Positions 39,600 to 56,407 are shown, numbered from the stretch's first letter. The stretch is 64,000 nucleotides of DNA from Cardinalis cardinalis (GCA_014549065.1 JACDOX010000265.1:186001-250000); one strand, 5' to 3'. Numbers and translations: made by a program. Notes: generated by a model not told the origin, from the letters alone.

Positions 39600-39605
39600 A
39601 CCATA
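39600..39605. repeat. Target-site duplication, left copy (ACCATA)
   Basis: Exact match to 39990-39995 across the LTR. Six bases is the usual length for ERVK (beta-like) integrations. Confidence 0.85.
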
Positions 39606-39989
39606 TGTCGTAGACATCTTTTTGTGAAAATCCTTTCTTAGGATTTTTTCCCTTCTGAGAAGCTGAGAAACAAAATGTAAACCATGGTTATCTGCTGCTG
39701 TGGAATGCATCACGTGGATTTTTGATTTGCCCACCTTGGATGTTTATAATTAATGGCCAGTCAAGGCCAAGCTATCTCAGACAGAGTCCAACAGAGCTGC
39801 CTTTTGTTATCACTCTTTTTTATTCTATTCTTAGCTAGCCTTCTGAGATGAACCTTTTTCTATTTCTTTTTAGTATAGTTATAATGTAATATATATATAT
39901 ATCATAAAATAATAAATCAAACCTTCTGAACATGGAGTCGACATTTTCGTCTCTTCCCTCATCCAAGAACTCTTGTGACCACTCTCACA
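39606..39989 (+). mobile_element. Solo LTR, plus strand, with perfect 6-bp target duplication
   Basis: 384 bp running from TGTCGTAGACATC to ...ACTCTCACA. It carries TTTAGTATAGTTATAATG and a TA run, followed by AATAAATCAA (polyadenylation signal at 39911-39916), then 'tcgtctcttccctcatcc' near the 3' end. This text matches an LTR that is abundant in songbird genomes. It is flanked by ACCATA on both sides. With no internal region present, it is a solo LTR. Intact ends and an unmutated duplication point to a comparatively recent insertion. The 6-bp duplication favours ERVK-type integration over ERVL; family naming needs a library search. Confidence 0.92.
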
Positions 39990-39995
39990 ACCATA
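39990..39995. repeat. Target-site duplication, right copy (ACCATA)
   Basis: Exact match to 39600-39605. Confidence 0.85.
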
Positions 39996-43494
<3,499 letters not shown>

Positions 43495-43561
43495 CTTTTT
43501 TGCACTGTTTAGGGTATTTTTCTGGGGGCGGAGAGAGGAGGCCGGGGCTTTTTGTTGTACA
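43495..43561. other. Short GC-rich spacer between poly-T and CR1
   Basis: It contains GGGGGCGGAGAGAGGAGGCCGGGG. Its origin is unclear; it may be the extreme 5' edge of the CR1 copy or foreign to it. Confidence 0.3.
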
Positions 43562-44285
43562 GAATTGGAAAAGAGAGGCTGGAGAACAGAACCACCAAAA
43601 GGAATATGGGGTCCTGGTGGATGGCAAGCTGAACATGAGCCAGCAGTGCCCTGGCAGCCAGGAGGGCCAACCCTGTCCTGGGGGCACCAGGGGCAGCATC
43701 GACAGCTGGGCAAGGGAGGGGATTGTCCTGCTCTGCTCTGGGGTGGCCTCACCTTGAGTGCTGGGGGCAGTTTTGGTCACCACAATATAAAAAAAATGAC
43801 ATGAGACTGTAAGAGAGTGTCAAAAGGAGGGCAGTGAAGATGATGAAGAATGTAGAAGGGGAGCCATAAAAGTTGCATCTGTGGTCACTTGGTCTGTTCA
43901 GCCTAGGAAAGAGGAGACCGAGGGGAGACCTCATTGGATTCTACAGCTTCCTCATGAGGAGAAGCAGAGGGGCAGGTGCAGCTCTCTTCTCTCTGATGAG
44001 CAGTGACAGCATCTAAGGCCTGAAACTGAGTCAGGGGTGGTTTGATATTACATATCAAGTTTGATATTACATAAAGTTTCTACACCAAGGGGTGGTTAGG
44101 CAGTGGNACAGTCTTCCCTGGAAAATGGTGAAATCACCAGCCTGATGGTTGAAGAAGCACTCGGAGAAGGTTCTCAGGCACATGGAGTGAATCTTTAGGT
44201 ATCTTGCACAGGGCCAAGAGTTGTCTTTAGTTGATCCTTGTAAGTCCCTCTAATTCAGGATATTTTATGATCCTATNATTTCCTG
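43562..44285 (+). mobile_element. CR1 LINE fragment, 5'-truncated, plus strand
   Basis: ORF2 end and 3' UTR of the same subfamily as the inner copy at 24911. Landmarks are 'gtcctggtggatggcaagctgaacatgagccagcag' (43611), 'cagctgggcaagggaggggattgtcctg' (43701, peptide QLGKGGDCPA), 'ttcagcctaggaaagaggagacc' (43897), 'aaggggtggttaggcagtgg' (44087) and the 3' tail 'aattcaggatattttatgatcctat' (44251). A 13-bp unit TTTGATATTACAT is duplicated at 44041-44053 and 44060-44072. The sequence is frame-broken and inactive. Confidence 0.9.
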
Positions 44286-47200
44286 TGACAAGGATGGGAC
44301 ACATTTTACCCCTCCTGGCAGATATATAAGGTAGACACTGAGGGGTCCTACAGAACAAGTATATGGTTACTCTAACTCTTGGTGATCTGAGGGAAAGTGC
44401 TTAGTGCTTTATCTTCATATTTAGAGCTACCTCCAGAATATTTTAAGGGATCACAGTGAACTTCATCAGCATTTACAGCAAATTGGGAAATTAATTCTGT
44501 TATCTACACAGAATTTTCACTTCGGTCATGAAAATCAATACTGCCTATGTTGATTAGATTTGGACTTCAATTAACCTTTTGAATTGAAAGTTGTCAAACC
44601 TGGAATTAAANCTTATCCCATTATATATACATATTTTAGAATTAATATTTTTATTGCAGTTTATTTGTAATGTAGGAATGACTAAAATTGTGGAACATTT
44701 CCCTTAGAATATTAGGCAGTGTCCTAAAAACAAACCGAAAAAATTCAAATGAATGAGATCTTCAATCCAACAAAAAGACCACACTCCTGTCTCAGAGCTT
44801 GAAAACTTAATAAGGAAGTGTATTTCCTCCAGCTCTTAGACTAANATTGGCCCTAACAGTTAAACTAGGACACAAGTAGCTGTCACCATGCTGNTTTTTT
44901 TCTTTCTTTTTTTTTTTAAGATGTTTATTCCTTTTGTAAAGCAGATGTAAAGCAAAGAGGTAACTGTTGTACAGCTTTTGATCTTTCCGTAAGGGATCAT
45001 CCATATAAATGATGAAATATGTTATATGTAAATATATATATATATATTTTCTTAATTACTGTAAGAATCAATGAAAATATTGAAGTATGGATCTCACTAG
45101 TATAATGAAAATTTTCATAAGGAAAATCTGCTTGGTTCATGTGTGTTTAAACCAAATCAAGATCAAAATTATTTATTGATTTATTAATTATTCATAATTA
45201 GAAATCAATCAGCGATTNATTTAGGATTGATATCAACAGTGCAATATAGAAATCTCCATGTCAGGAGCTTAAGACACATGCCTTATAGGCGAATCCAAAA
45301 TGATGTAGCCTCACACCCATGCACATTCTCTCATAGACCATGTAGGCTGCAGCCACAGAGGCCCCCTTTCCTGAGCATATGGGTTACCCCACTCACACAC
45401 CCCTTCTGTGGGACATGTGGGTATTCCATCCTTACCTGTACCTGTGCTGCTCCCCAGTGAGCACATAGTCACACATGGATGACAGGATTCAAGTTGTCAC
45501 AGCATCCTATGGCTCTGGCTGGCCAAGGCAGAGGTCCTGATGTCTTTAGGAGATATCTAGCAGTGCATAAAGGGATTTTGAAAACTGATCNTTGGTCTCT
45601 CCCTGACAAATGTTACAACTTAAAATTTTGCACATTCTCATGCNACTTTTATATATCTTTTCCAGCTCAATCACTTTTAATTTCTAAAGTCTCAATACAG
45701 TATCTAGACCAGTCTAAAATGTCTGATAGTCACNTTCACCTTTAAATGGATCAGTCTGGACAAAGGCGCCCTCAGGAAGTTTAGGCACTATTCACACACC
45801 AGTCTGGACAACTGCCAGGCCAAAGGTAGCCAGTGGAAGTATCNCATAGTAGTGACTAGTACTACATCTAAGAAATTACTTCCATCTACCTTGCAGTATC
45901 NGAAAAGAAGCTGAAACATTAAAGATTCAGTTGTGTTCAAAGTCAGCTAGAGGTTTATTTTAAGGTATAGACAAAGAAACATGAAAAAAATACCACTGTT
46001 ATTCTCTTCTTNTTATTGAAGATCAGATCCTGAAGATCTCTCCCAGTAAGATCTTGCTTAAACACTGAACTGGCTTGGAAGGAAAGGAATGACAAGAGGA
46101 TACACAGTTTCTTCCCATGACAACCTTTCAGACAGAGGCCACAANCCTACCACCACTTCCAAATTTTCTGAGCATTTCTTTGCTCTTGATGGTAGTATCA
46201 GTCCTGTTGTAGTAACAGCTAGCTTGAATAAACTTCATGTGCTTTATCCTAAATCTAAATGTCTCAAAAGTTCAGATACTCAGTTTAATCATCCATGCAC
46301 TGAGAAACAACATTTTAGGTTTATTTATCAAACAAAAAGATTGTCTTCAATAAATCCTGTCTCTTTATAATCCATATATGCATACTGCCTGAGAATAATT
46401 AAAGAAAAAAANGATCAAAATTTTTTGTTTGTTCATTGATTTTATTGAAAGTAATAAAAGCCTNTCAACCCTGTAGAAAATTATTGGTATAGAAATGTTC
46501 AAGATAAATCATCAGGCACACAAATAAGGCATTTGTTCTGTCTGACATCCAGCACTACCAACAAAAATTTAGGACAGATATCATATATCTAACCCAGATA
46601 TCATATTTGGAGAATCTATATGTGACTGAAAGAGAACTATTAATCACATAGGAGTATACTTCTTTACTTTTTCTCTTATCTGTTTTAAAGTACTCTTCAC
46701 TCTTTCCAAGAAGTTGTAAGCATATATCAATAAATTACATGACACAATTACAGCATGACTGTAAGATCAAAGATACATAATAGCAGCTGCCTTTATAAAA
46801 GTGTATTGGGAGCAGAATGGGGATTAGTACTTGGATACAGAACCTTTATTAAAGTTATGTACACTAGTAGCTCGATCTGTGTTACAAAGGAGTAACAGTA
46901 AGAACAGAGAGAAGTTTCATTCACAGAGCTTAAAATCTAAGAGCTAGATACAAAATTAAATAAGTTAACAAATAGGTGTTGGTAGGCACAGAGAACAGAA
47001 AATACAAAAAAAGTATATAAAGAAACTTCAAGACCTACTTCAGGTCCTGGATGTAGCAGAAACATCTGAAATAAATCAGAAAACAGATAGGAAACAGATT
47101 TTTTATTCTGAATGCTAGTGAAAATATTTCTTAAAATATGATGATGATAGAATTAATTTAGTAGAAGAAAAGCATTTGTTTAAATATTTCTATATAAGTC

Positions 47201-48215
47201 AGATTCCTACATGCAGAATTTTAAAGTGGTCTCTTCTAAAGCATATCTGNTACACCTTTAAGATAAAGAGCTGATTTTTTTGGTCTTCCAGAATTCAGGT
47301 CTGTAAAAGTTAATTTAGCAGTAAATTTAAGTTCTGCAAACTGTCTTAAATAAAGTTCTGTAAAAAGGGACCTTATGGTGAGATTTCTNTGAAAAGTTCT
47401 GTGATAGCAGCATTGTTCATTTACAGCTCTACAAACTTCATTACAGTCGTCAGTTTTATGNAATGAAGGTTCTGTGATTAGAGACTAGATTGCAGTGGTT
47501 ATGGCAATATTGGTACATAAGTTTATTTCTTTTCTGTCTGAGAGTAATTTTTAACTTGTGGTGATTAAATAGGTAATTTTGCCATGCTATGTTTCATAAA
47601 AAGAGCATGAAATGCTTCCTTACTTCCAAGAAGCTTAAGCAAGTTAAAACACCTGATATGGCTATATTACATATATGCATAGATTTGGCTGCAACTGNCA
47701 AATTCTGAAAAAAAATTCATTATACAAACCAGTAACTTCTAGTCACCTCCCTCAGGATATTGTCTGGCATCAAATTGGTAGGAAATGTAAGATATTCTAA
47801 ATGCTGTTGCCTATAACCCTTTATCATCCTGGCTGCAGAAAATAAAGGATGATCCAATATGNTGCAACTGATATAAGGAGTTTTTTGGTCGACAGCTGGT
47901 CCAAATGTCATTTGAAATTATGCACTTTTTAATGTATTGCAAGCTGCAAAGCAGTTTCAGTTTCACACACACAATGCGTTTTAGATTTTTGGTCTTTTAA
48001 TGTTNGAAAAATATGCTTACAATGGTGTAGTGTGATGTATTGTGGTTTCAAATGCTACGTAACCTTAGTTAACCCTACATGTTCTTCTATTGTGTATGGC
48101 AATAAATCAAAAGATAGCATCCTTATAAGTTTCTTATTTCTCAAATTACCTTATGCTTGCTATTTTTTCCTACATGGCCTCTCATCCTACTCCACTTTTC
48201 TCTCTTATTTTATTC
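44286..48215. other. Non-coding DNA, nothing assigned
   Basis: (TA)n lies at 45032-45047. 45240-45480 is less AT-rich and unassigned, with a 77-codon frame of no known domain. Single N bases are frequent at 45.2-46.5 kb. Confidence 0.5.
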
Positions 48216-48308
48216 TTCTCTTCTCTTCTCTTCTCTTCTCTTCTCTTCTCTTCTCTTCTCTTCTCTTCTCTTCTCTTCTCTTCTCTTCTCTTCTCTTCTC
48301 TTCTCTTC
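48216..48308. repeat. (TTCTC)n pentanucleotide microsatellite, truncated by gap
   Basis: About 18.6 perfect TTCTC units run directly into an assembly gap, so the true length is unknown. The far side of the gap (48686-48712) is also pyrimidine-rich. Confidence 0.95.
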
Positions 48309-48685
48309 NNNNNNNNNNNNNNNNNNNNNNNNNNNNNNNNNNNNNNNNNNNNNNNNNNNNNNNNNNNNNNNNNNNNNNNNNNNNNNNNNNNNNNNNNNNN
48401 NNNNNNNNNNNNNNNNNNNNNNNNNNNNNNNNNNNNNNNNNNNNNNNNNNNNNNNNNNNNNNNNNNNNNNNNNNNNNNNNNNNNNNNNNNNNNNNNNNNN
48501 NNNNNNNNNNNNNNNNNNNNNNNNNNNNNNNNNNNNNNNNNNNNNNNNNNNNNNNNNNNNNNNNNNNNNNNNNNNNNNNNNNNNNNNNNNNNNNNNNNNN
48601 NNNNNNNNNNNNNNNNNNNNNNNNNNNNNNNNNNNNNNNNNNNNNNNNNNNNNNNNNNNNNNNNNNNNNNNNNNNNNNNNNNNNN
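48309..48685. other. Assembly gap (377 N)
   Basis: A continuous N run. The bases are undetermined, probably because the flanking microsatellite could not be spanned. Confidence 0.99.
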
Positions 48686-51600
48686 CCTCCTCTTCTTCTC
48701 TTCCTTTTTTCTCTCTGACATTACACTCAATTACTTTAACCTTTTTTGTCTGTAAATTAGTCCTGTTAAGTTTTTTGTTTCACAAAAAAATACTTAACCT
48801 TTTATCCTACAAAATTTTNCACAATTTAACATGTAAAATTGTACCTCATTAAAATGTACTTTGAGGACTGATTATCTGAACACTTTCTACAGCTCATCAG
48901 GAACTAATGCCTACATTTTAATTACTTTTTTGTGACTGCATGTTTGTTTTGTCTTAGAATGTTTGTACTTAAAATCTGATATGCTCACTCTGATGGAGTA
49001 ATTACAATGGATAAGGATCAATGTGTTTGCATCACATAGGCAGAGATGGAATAAGAGGGCTTTGCAGATCAAAATACAGATGCAAATTTCACAAGAGTCG
49101 TGTTTTCCAGCTCAGTCACAAGACTGTTGTATTGCTCTGCCAGTTACCTAGAATTATATGCATTTTGAAAGTTTTACATACATAGTAATGGTGGCAGAGG
49201 TCATACCTTGAGTATGAACTTCTCTGCTTCCCAGTATTTGGCAACTATTACATAAAAGAGAAAATAGCAAAAGTACAGTAACGGAAACATTATAGGAGAA
49301 ACACAGAGAGTGTTTGGTGGAGGTACCAGAAAGTTTCTCTANGTACAAAAATCAAAATATAGGCACTCAGTTGTATGAAATCAGTACCTAGGAATTTCAC
49401 TGCCTTTCCTGGTAGAAGGAGATAATTGTGAGAGGCAATAATGCAGTTCTGAATACAGCTTCCTGGCTCACAATCTCTCATCTGTATTGTAGTTGTCCTG
49501 TTACCTGAAGAACTCAATTTCTGGAACCTCTTTTCCTTCCTACCTCTTTCTCTCTTTTATTCCTTTCAAAGCAAATAACTGTGATGAATATTCTTGTGTT
49601 AGTAATTCCAGTAAGGGAAAATTCTTTTCTTCTTTAGCTTTAGCTTTGAACTACTGCTTCCTTTTTCGAGATGAAACTTCTTCTTTCAAAATATGACAAG
49701 GGTACAAAGCCACCCATTGTTCCCTTTGCTTAGCCTGAGTGAGGACAGCTGCCCTACTCATCCCTTTTAAAACGTTANTGGTGTTTTCAAGCATCGCCTT
49801 ACCTCTGAAGAGTATCTTCCTTGTCTTCTGCAACAGACTGAGCACATCCTTGCATGAATTTTATTCAATGGCAAAACTTAAATGTACTTCCTTGAGGTCA
49901 GGATCTTTCTCTAAATAGGCGGAACACAGTACAGGGGTTGGGATGATAATAAATGCCACCCTACTTGTCATATTTTACTTTTGTAGATGTACAGAAGAAT
50001 GAGCTGACACTTGAGATGTTGCAAGCATGTAGCAGAGAGTTTCTAAAACTGTTCAATATGTGCTCAATGATGGTAGCAAGACAACTTCTGAGCACAGGAT
50101 GATGTAATGTGCATAGTTATAATCCTTATAGCAGCTTTTGTTCCATGAGGTGTCCGAGTTTTATTNAAGCAGACATCCTGTCTGTAGGTCAGCCTCAAAC
50201 ATTTCACTGCAATTTCACATGCAGTAATTTGACTCTATAATTTGAAGTCCTTAGAAATACACCTCCATCAGCCCTTATACAGCTCTGATTTAAGGTCAAA
50301 CCACTTGNCCAGTTACTTTGTCATTTCACTAAAACAGATTTGCATATCTCTTTTGCGGGATCAGAGATGTTCTATTTGCTCAACATGCAGACCTATGGAG
50401 GAAAAATTGTTTAACCAAAGAACAAGCATCCATAGAAGTGAAAAAAGCCTGATCTACCATTTAGGACTCAGAACAGGGAGTGAGAGATCTGGTAGGATTA
50501 GATATGCCCAAGGGAAAGTAAATTGTATAGATTAACAGACACTCATGAATGAGTCTTATGCCTCAATTAGAACAGTGTTTAANTTAGGACTTGGGCACTT
50601 TCTTAAAGAAGTGTTGATAGGCTAGATTGGGTATCCACAATTGCTACTAGCCATGTGAAGCTTCATTGTTCCACTCCTACAGATTAACATCAAATTTTAA
50701 TCACAGGCACTTTTAGTTAATCTCTTTGCATTTTAATTAGAGGGAAACAGATATGCGCTTGCACACANAGGCCTAGTGGGAAGCATAAAACATTTATTTT
50801 AGACCAGGGCCTGTCTCCATTCTCTCTCCATCTCAGGATTTCTGCTGAGAATGCAGGAAGAACCTCATAAAGCTTAGACATCCTGCCTTTCTTAACTGAA
50901 AGTGACAAATAACANGACTGTTACTGCCTGGAATCCCCATGTGCTCAGCCTAACATAAATAAAGGTTTGGGAGCTATAGTATCAGACCTAACGTCTACCA
51001 GACCAATTATCTTGATTCTGCCGTTTATCAGAAAAAATGCATAGTAGGTAAAACAGAGTGAGATGCCACAAACACTGGAGTTCTGAATCCAGGCCAATTC
51101 TAAAAGCTTTTAAAGAAAATAAATATNGTTGCCTGCACTGCCACCCGCCTGTATGGCTTCTGCTGAGATAGAAANTACTTAAAAACCACTTTTCTCCTTT
51201 TGTTTGCATGCCTCAGGGAANTGATAAAAACATTTTAAAAGCCTGTGACTCTTGGACACAGGAGCATCAAAGAAAGAACGAGTACACTATCCAGGAAAGT
51301 CCAGGGAAAAAAGTAAACTCTGATTAGAGATCTACTGTCAAGAAAGTCCAGCTCTCCCAGTGATTCACCAATAGTTAGTGAATATTTGTACTCTGTGTGT
51401 TCCAGAAAAGCAAGCTTTACGATAGTGTCCCTTTAAAAATTGTTGATTTGTTTGGATTTTTCCCTAAGTTTACTTTCATTTTCCTAAACATCATTAGTAT
51501 TTTAAATCTTTGCATACTTATAACACTACAGAATAATACATGCCCATAAAACAAACAAACAAACAAAAATAATTTCAGGCTTATATGAGTTCAGTCTGAT

Positions 51601-54600
51601 CTTTTGCCTAAATTTCTCCATTAAAAAAAAATCTTACAGAGCTTTTCAAGCCATCTAATTACATCATCATTGATCAACACTTTAATAATTAATGAAAACT
51701 ATTTGTGGTGGCTCTGCATAAGGATGTGAAAGGATAGAACCACCAAGTCAGGCTAAAGATTTAACCTTGTTTCTTTCTCCAAGAGCACCAGCAGATAATA
51801 AAGTAAAAATATAAAGGGAAATCTGCCTTATTGTACCCTACAATCACTTGCAAGAAGCAATCACCATGCTTAATAATCTGAATGACTCTTCTCAAGTAGT
51901 TCCCTTTTAGTTTCATTCATATTTTTTAGACTTAAGACACTATAAAGACATGAAAGACATGAAATACATGAAATGTGAAAAAAACCTTATTTTATTTCTC
52001 ATATAAATGTCATTGTGTGTATACTGATTCTTGCATTTGACAAAATACTGATTGTTGCTTATTCAAATTCTTTATAATGTTCTTGATTTGGCAAATCAGT
52101 ATCACATCTCCTTTTTACTCATCTGTTTTATTTTCAGGCTACCCTATTTAATCTTAACTTATTCTTTACTTATCCTATGCTTCCAGTTATCTACTTTACC
52201 CTCTCTGCTCTTTGCAGTTCCATTGTCTCTCTGTCCTTGGGTGACCTTGGGAGATGGAATAATCAAAATTACATTTTCTATTTAGCATGTTGTTACATTA
52301 TGGGCTTATATAGGGAAGGAAGGATTTTTTTTCCCCAGTGTACATAAAGTGCTGCATAGTGAACTCAATTTCCACAACATTATCTCTTTATGTCAGAATA
52401 AAAGAGAGGAAATGAAATACATGGTAACTATAAGAGTAAGTTCTTACCTAGTTTTTATTAGATCTTGGGGTTTTCAAAACAGAATTTCTTGGGAAATAGA
52501 GCCAAGGCCAGGAAGTTAATGGGAAATACAAAAAGCAGTCTGGTTTTTTTACTCACAAGCAGAATCTGCCTAATAAACAAAGTAACAGTCACTGAGCTGA
52601 ATGCACATAGAAAAAAAATGCAGGAATTGAATTTCTCTGTGAGGTCCGTGGTAAACAAGAAGAGCAACATACAGAAAAAGANAAATCCTTAACTAAGAAT
52701 ATATGAATTAAAGAGACTGAAATGAACCAGTTGAATAGAACTGACCTACAGCTGCTGCAAATCCAACCCATTCCAACCTCTGGTGGACTGTTATAGAATC
52801 CATGTCTTTCACAAGACTTCTATTTTCTCTAGAATTGAATATCTGAAAACATATCATNCATAAAAAATAATAAACATAAATGTATGAGGAATTTATAGTG
52901 AATATTTCTATAAGGTATATTNCTATGTGACACATTCTGTATATAATACATTGCATATATTACTTTATCCTTTTTTAACATATTTATAGTATTTACATAA
53001 TAAATTCATGTATATACACACAGCACATTTTCAGGCTTGTAGATTTTCATGCAATATTTTGCTCATAATTTATGTGAGATATAGCAGTAAAACTGCTCTA
53101 ATGATCAATAAACTTGTTTAAACCTCCAGTACTGACTGTGCTGTGGCAGCTCCCCTGCTTTCCAGCTGGTGGAAATCTCAGCTGGCAATATCCTTCCTGG
53201 TTCAGTGTGTACTTTCTCTTTGGGTGTTCTTTGCCAAGATTGGTGCTGGCATTTGAGTTTTCTCTGCTTAGTGCAGGACGGAAATGAGATTAAGAAAGAT
53301 TTCATAGGGGGTTGTAATGTCATGCTAGGGATGGATTGTACTGTTCCCAAGGAAAAAGTAGCCCAGCAATCAGAAATGAATCAAAATAAGCCAGCTTGAC
53401 TGAAAGGTTCCAAGTTTAGTTNTATAAGATATTAATTCCATGTTTTCTTTACTTTTGGTTATGTTTACTTGGAGTTTATGTAAAAATTTTTTCTTGATTG
53501 ATGTGATAACCTCAGGATATATTATTTCAGGATTTTCATCCAAAACTTTTAAAAGAAGGAAGAAAGAAAGACATGTAGAAAAAAGAAAAATTATGGAAAA
53601 GTAAGGGAAAGACAGAAAGAAGGAGAGTATATTTAATGGTGCTGCTNTTTGGAAGACCATCTAAAACATTTACTGTGAAAACAATTATTGGGTATGTTAC
53701 ATGCTATAAAGCCATGTTAAACTCTATATTCTACTGTAAGTTTAATTTCTGAAGTACTTAGTCTTATCTGACATTGGTCAGAAAGCTGGAAGTCTGTTTT
53801 CAAGTCATGTTCGGAAGTTTTCAGATTGATTATGGAACACAAAGCACAAAAGATTCCGATTTCTTCTGAACCTGTTTGTTGTGTCTTTGCTTCTTTCCTT
53901 GAAAAAAACCAAACAGGACCTCCCCTGAACATATTAGCATAGTAATTGTAAATTTTAAATTTTTTTTCATCTTTTTCTCCTCTTATAGTCACTCACATTC
54001 AGGAACTCCCCAGCCTCTTCTAATCAGATCTCTGTGAAAACCTAGGCTAAGAAAAAAAAAATGCTTAGAAATTAATTGCATATACCAGAAAGGAATGGAA
54101 GATGCATGACAAGTTTTACCTTTAATTTCTTTTATATTTGTACTATTTTTCTCTTTACNTTTCTGTTTCCTCTCTGATAAGGAATTACACATTGACTCCA
54201 TTCTATCTGCAAGGTCAAGAGAGCAGTAGCAATGAACCAGTGACAGGCTGAAGGTTTCAGCAACTGAAATTTAGCTCTGACCTTCATGGAAAAGCTGAGT
54301 CTTCCTAAAGCACAGAGAGGAGCAATTATGGGGTACAGGTTAGGGTAGTGAATTATTTTATGAAGCCCATGAAATTTAGCTTGAGGTTTCAGGGAAACAG
54401 CTTNGCCATGCGAGGAAATATGAAAAGATAAGAGCAAATAACAATAAAAGCCACTGCTAANAAACTTCTCCCATGCAAACAACCCTTTGTAATACATGTT
54501 GTATCTGTGGACACAAGCCAACATTTTTGAAAGTTATTGGCAGATGTTCTGAAAAACATAGTTATTGTTTTGTTCCTAATAAGTAGTAGCCAGTGCCTGC

Positions 54601-54912
54601 ACAGATTATTAGGTGATATAAATAGAACATGACAGAAGGTCAAAAAAGAAGCAGTATTTACACTTGGGGACTTTGCTTCCTTACCCCAACAGCTCAGCAA
54701 TCACAGGCTGGGGGCAGTAAACACCAGGAGATTCTGGCTCACTTCAGTGCATTGATGTTCTGCCATCACAGTGTCTCAAATAACCTGGCTAAACCACCCA
54801 GAGGCCTTCAGTGTTCCTGCCAATTGTTCACTGTTCAAGATATTACCGAAGCCATTCTAGTGCAAGTGTAAAGTTATAGATTAAAGTCCTTTTAGCAAAC
54901 ATTTTTGCTGTG
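48686..54912. other. AT-rich non-coding DNA, nothing assigned
   Basis: Apart from the (ACAA)n-like run at about 51551-51567, no repeat or exon was recognised. Frames up to 130 codons at 53.4-54.7 kb on the minus strand contain N codons and show no known domain. Confidence 0.5.
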
Positions 54913-55675
54913 TGTATGGGATGTTTATGTCGAGGTTTTGACTGTGTGGAGGATGCAGTGCTCTCTCTGAGAGGCTAGGAGCTGCCCTATGCCAGACAGA
55001 GGGACATGGCAAAGCCCAGAGCCATTCTGGTGGCTTCTCTAATGAAAACATCTTTAAGAAATGCCCAAAACACCAGAGAGAAGAGAGGAAATGAAGTGTT
55101 AGACAGAACAGTGAAAACATCAAGGTCAGGGAAGGAGGGGAAGGAGGTGTCCAGGCACCAAAGCAGAGGTGGCCCTGTGGAAGCAGACTGATACAACAGG
55201 AACTGCATCTGGTGAAGAGCCCACTCCAGAGCAAATTTATCCTGAAGGACATGGGAAGGACTCACATTGCAACAGGCAAAAACGTGAAGAAGAGGGAGAA
55301 GCAGAGAGGAACAGTTATGAACCAACTGTATCCTCATACTCTCTTGTGTANTTCTTGAGCTACAGGGAGGACATAGATGGGCTGTGAGTGGAAAATGTGA
55401 TGTGAAGACTAATAAATAAATGGAGGCAGGGGTAAGGTATTGTTTTAATCTGTTTCTATTTTTCACCATACATGTATATTTTAATTAACAATTAATTGCC
55501 TAACTCCCCTAAATAATGTTTGTTTTGCCAAGGAAAATAATTTATTAATCTACCTGTCTAATTCTTGAAATCCATGATCTCTTAATTCTTATTTTCTCCC
55601 CTTATCCTCTTGAGAAAGATGAGTGAGAGAGCAGCTGGGTGGGCATTTGGTATCTGGTGCACCATGTCAACAAGT
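54913..55675 (+). mobile_element. Near full-length avian ERV LTR (family 1, copy 2)
   Basis: Same family and orientation as the LTR at 5261. It begins TGTATGGGATGTTTATGTCGAGGTTTTG (54913). It continues with 'aaggtcagggaaggagggg' (55122), degenerate 'agcccactccagagca...ctgaaggacatggga' units (55218-55257), 'tttgttttgccaaggaaaataatttattaatc' (55520) and 'ttattttctccccttatcctcttgagaaagatgagtgagagagcagctgggtgggcatttgg' (55588-55650). The 3' end near 55675 is decayed. It is heavily diverged, and no internal retroviral region adjoins it. Confidence 0.8.
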
Positions 55676-56370
55676 CTTTAAAAAGTTCTGACAAATATGA
55701 CTTATGTATATACCACTGAAAGCTAAATAATCATCACAAAATTTTCAGGCTTCACATTAAATGTTCCACATTTGCAAAACTCCAGGGAGCAGTGGAAACA
55801 CATTTTTACAAGAAACTACCTGTATTCTGTTGAAGTTCAGTTATTAATTATTTGTAGATGGCCAAGAAGAGGCANCAGGATTCTTTATTTTGATGGGAAT
55901 TCAATTTTTTTTTCCCAGCTCTATTATTCAGTGTCTTTAGTTGTGACTTTGACTCTTTCTGGGTTAGTGATTGTGTATCTAGAAGACTTTTGTTCTTAGT
56001 TTTGTGATAAACTTTTCTGTAGGCATGGAACACATCAGACTACTAAGGACCATGAAACATATGATGTCTTTAAAAATGGATTTTCATTGCAAAACTCATA
56101 TGCTCTACACTAGTAAGAACTAGCAACACAAGTATCTAAACCATGAGAAGTGAAAGCTCGGTAGAAATTGCTTTCACTGTCACTTGAATTTATTTAGTGC
56201 TTCCTGTAATGCCTTTCTCTCTGCTTCTTACCAAAAAGTAGAGAAGTTCAGAGCTACAGTAATATCCCTGAGCTTCTACCAATATGCTATTAATAAGTAA
56301 TGGCCTCTATTTCCAGTCCACAGCAGTTTTTCCTGTGCCACGAATCTGAAAACAGACAATGGGAACTAGT
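55676..56370. other. AT-rich non-coding DNA, nothing assigned
   Basis: No element was recognised. Confidence 0.5.
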
Positions 56371-56407
56371 TGTTCCTGTAGACCTTATTACAAGGTCTGC
56401 AGGAACA
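56371..56407. repeat. 16-bp inverted repeat (hairpin)
   Basis: The arms TGTTCCTGTAGACCTT (56371-56386) and AAGGTCTGCAGGAACA (56392-56407) are separated by 5 bases. The single difference would be a G-U wobble in a plus-strand transcript but an A-C mismatch in a minus-strand one. The stem is too short and the loop too tight for a typical microRNA precursor. Confidence 0.8.

Noticed and set aside
48032..48852. Frames of 180-231 codons around 48.0-48.9 kb
   Set aside because: Most of their length is undetermined bases in the assembly gap plus TTCTC microsatellite; no real protein is shown.
54987..55469. Overlapping frames of 123-160 codons, minus strand
   Set aside because: They are antisense reads of the LTR at 54913-55675.
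56371..56407. MicroRNA precursor
   Set aside because: The stem is about 16-17 bp with a 5-base loop, shorter than a usual precursor; kept only as a hairpin.
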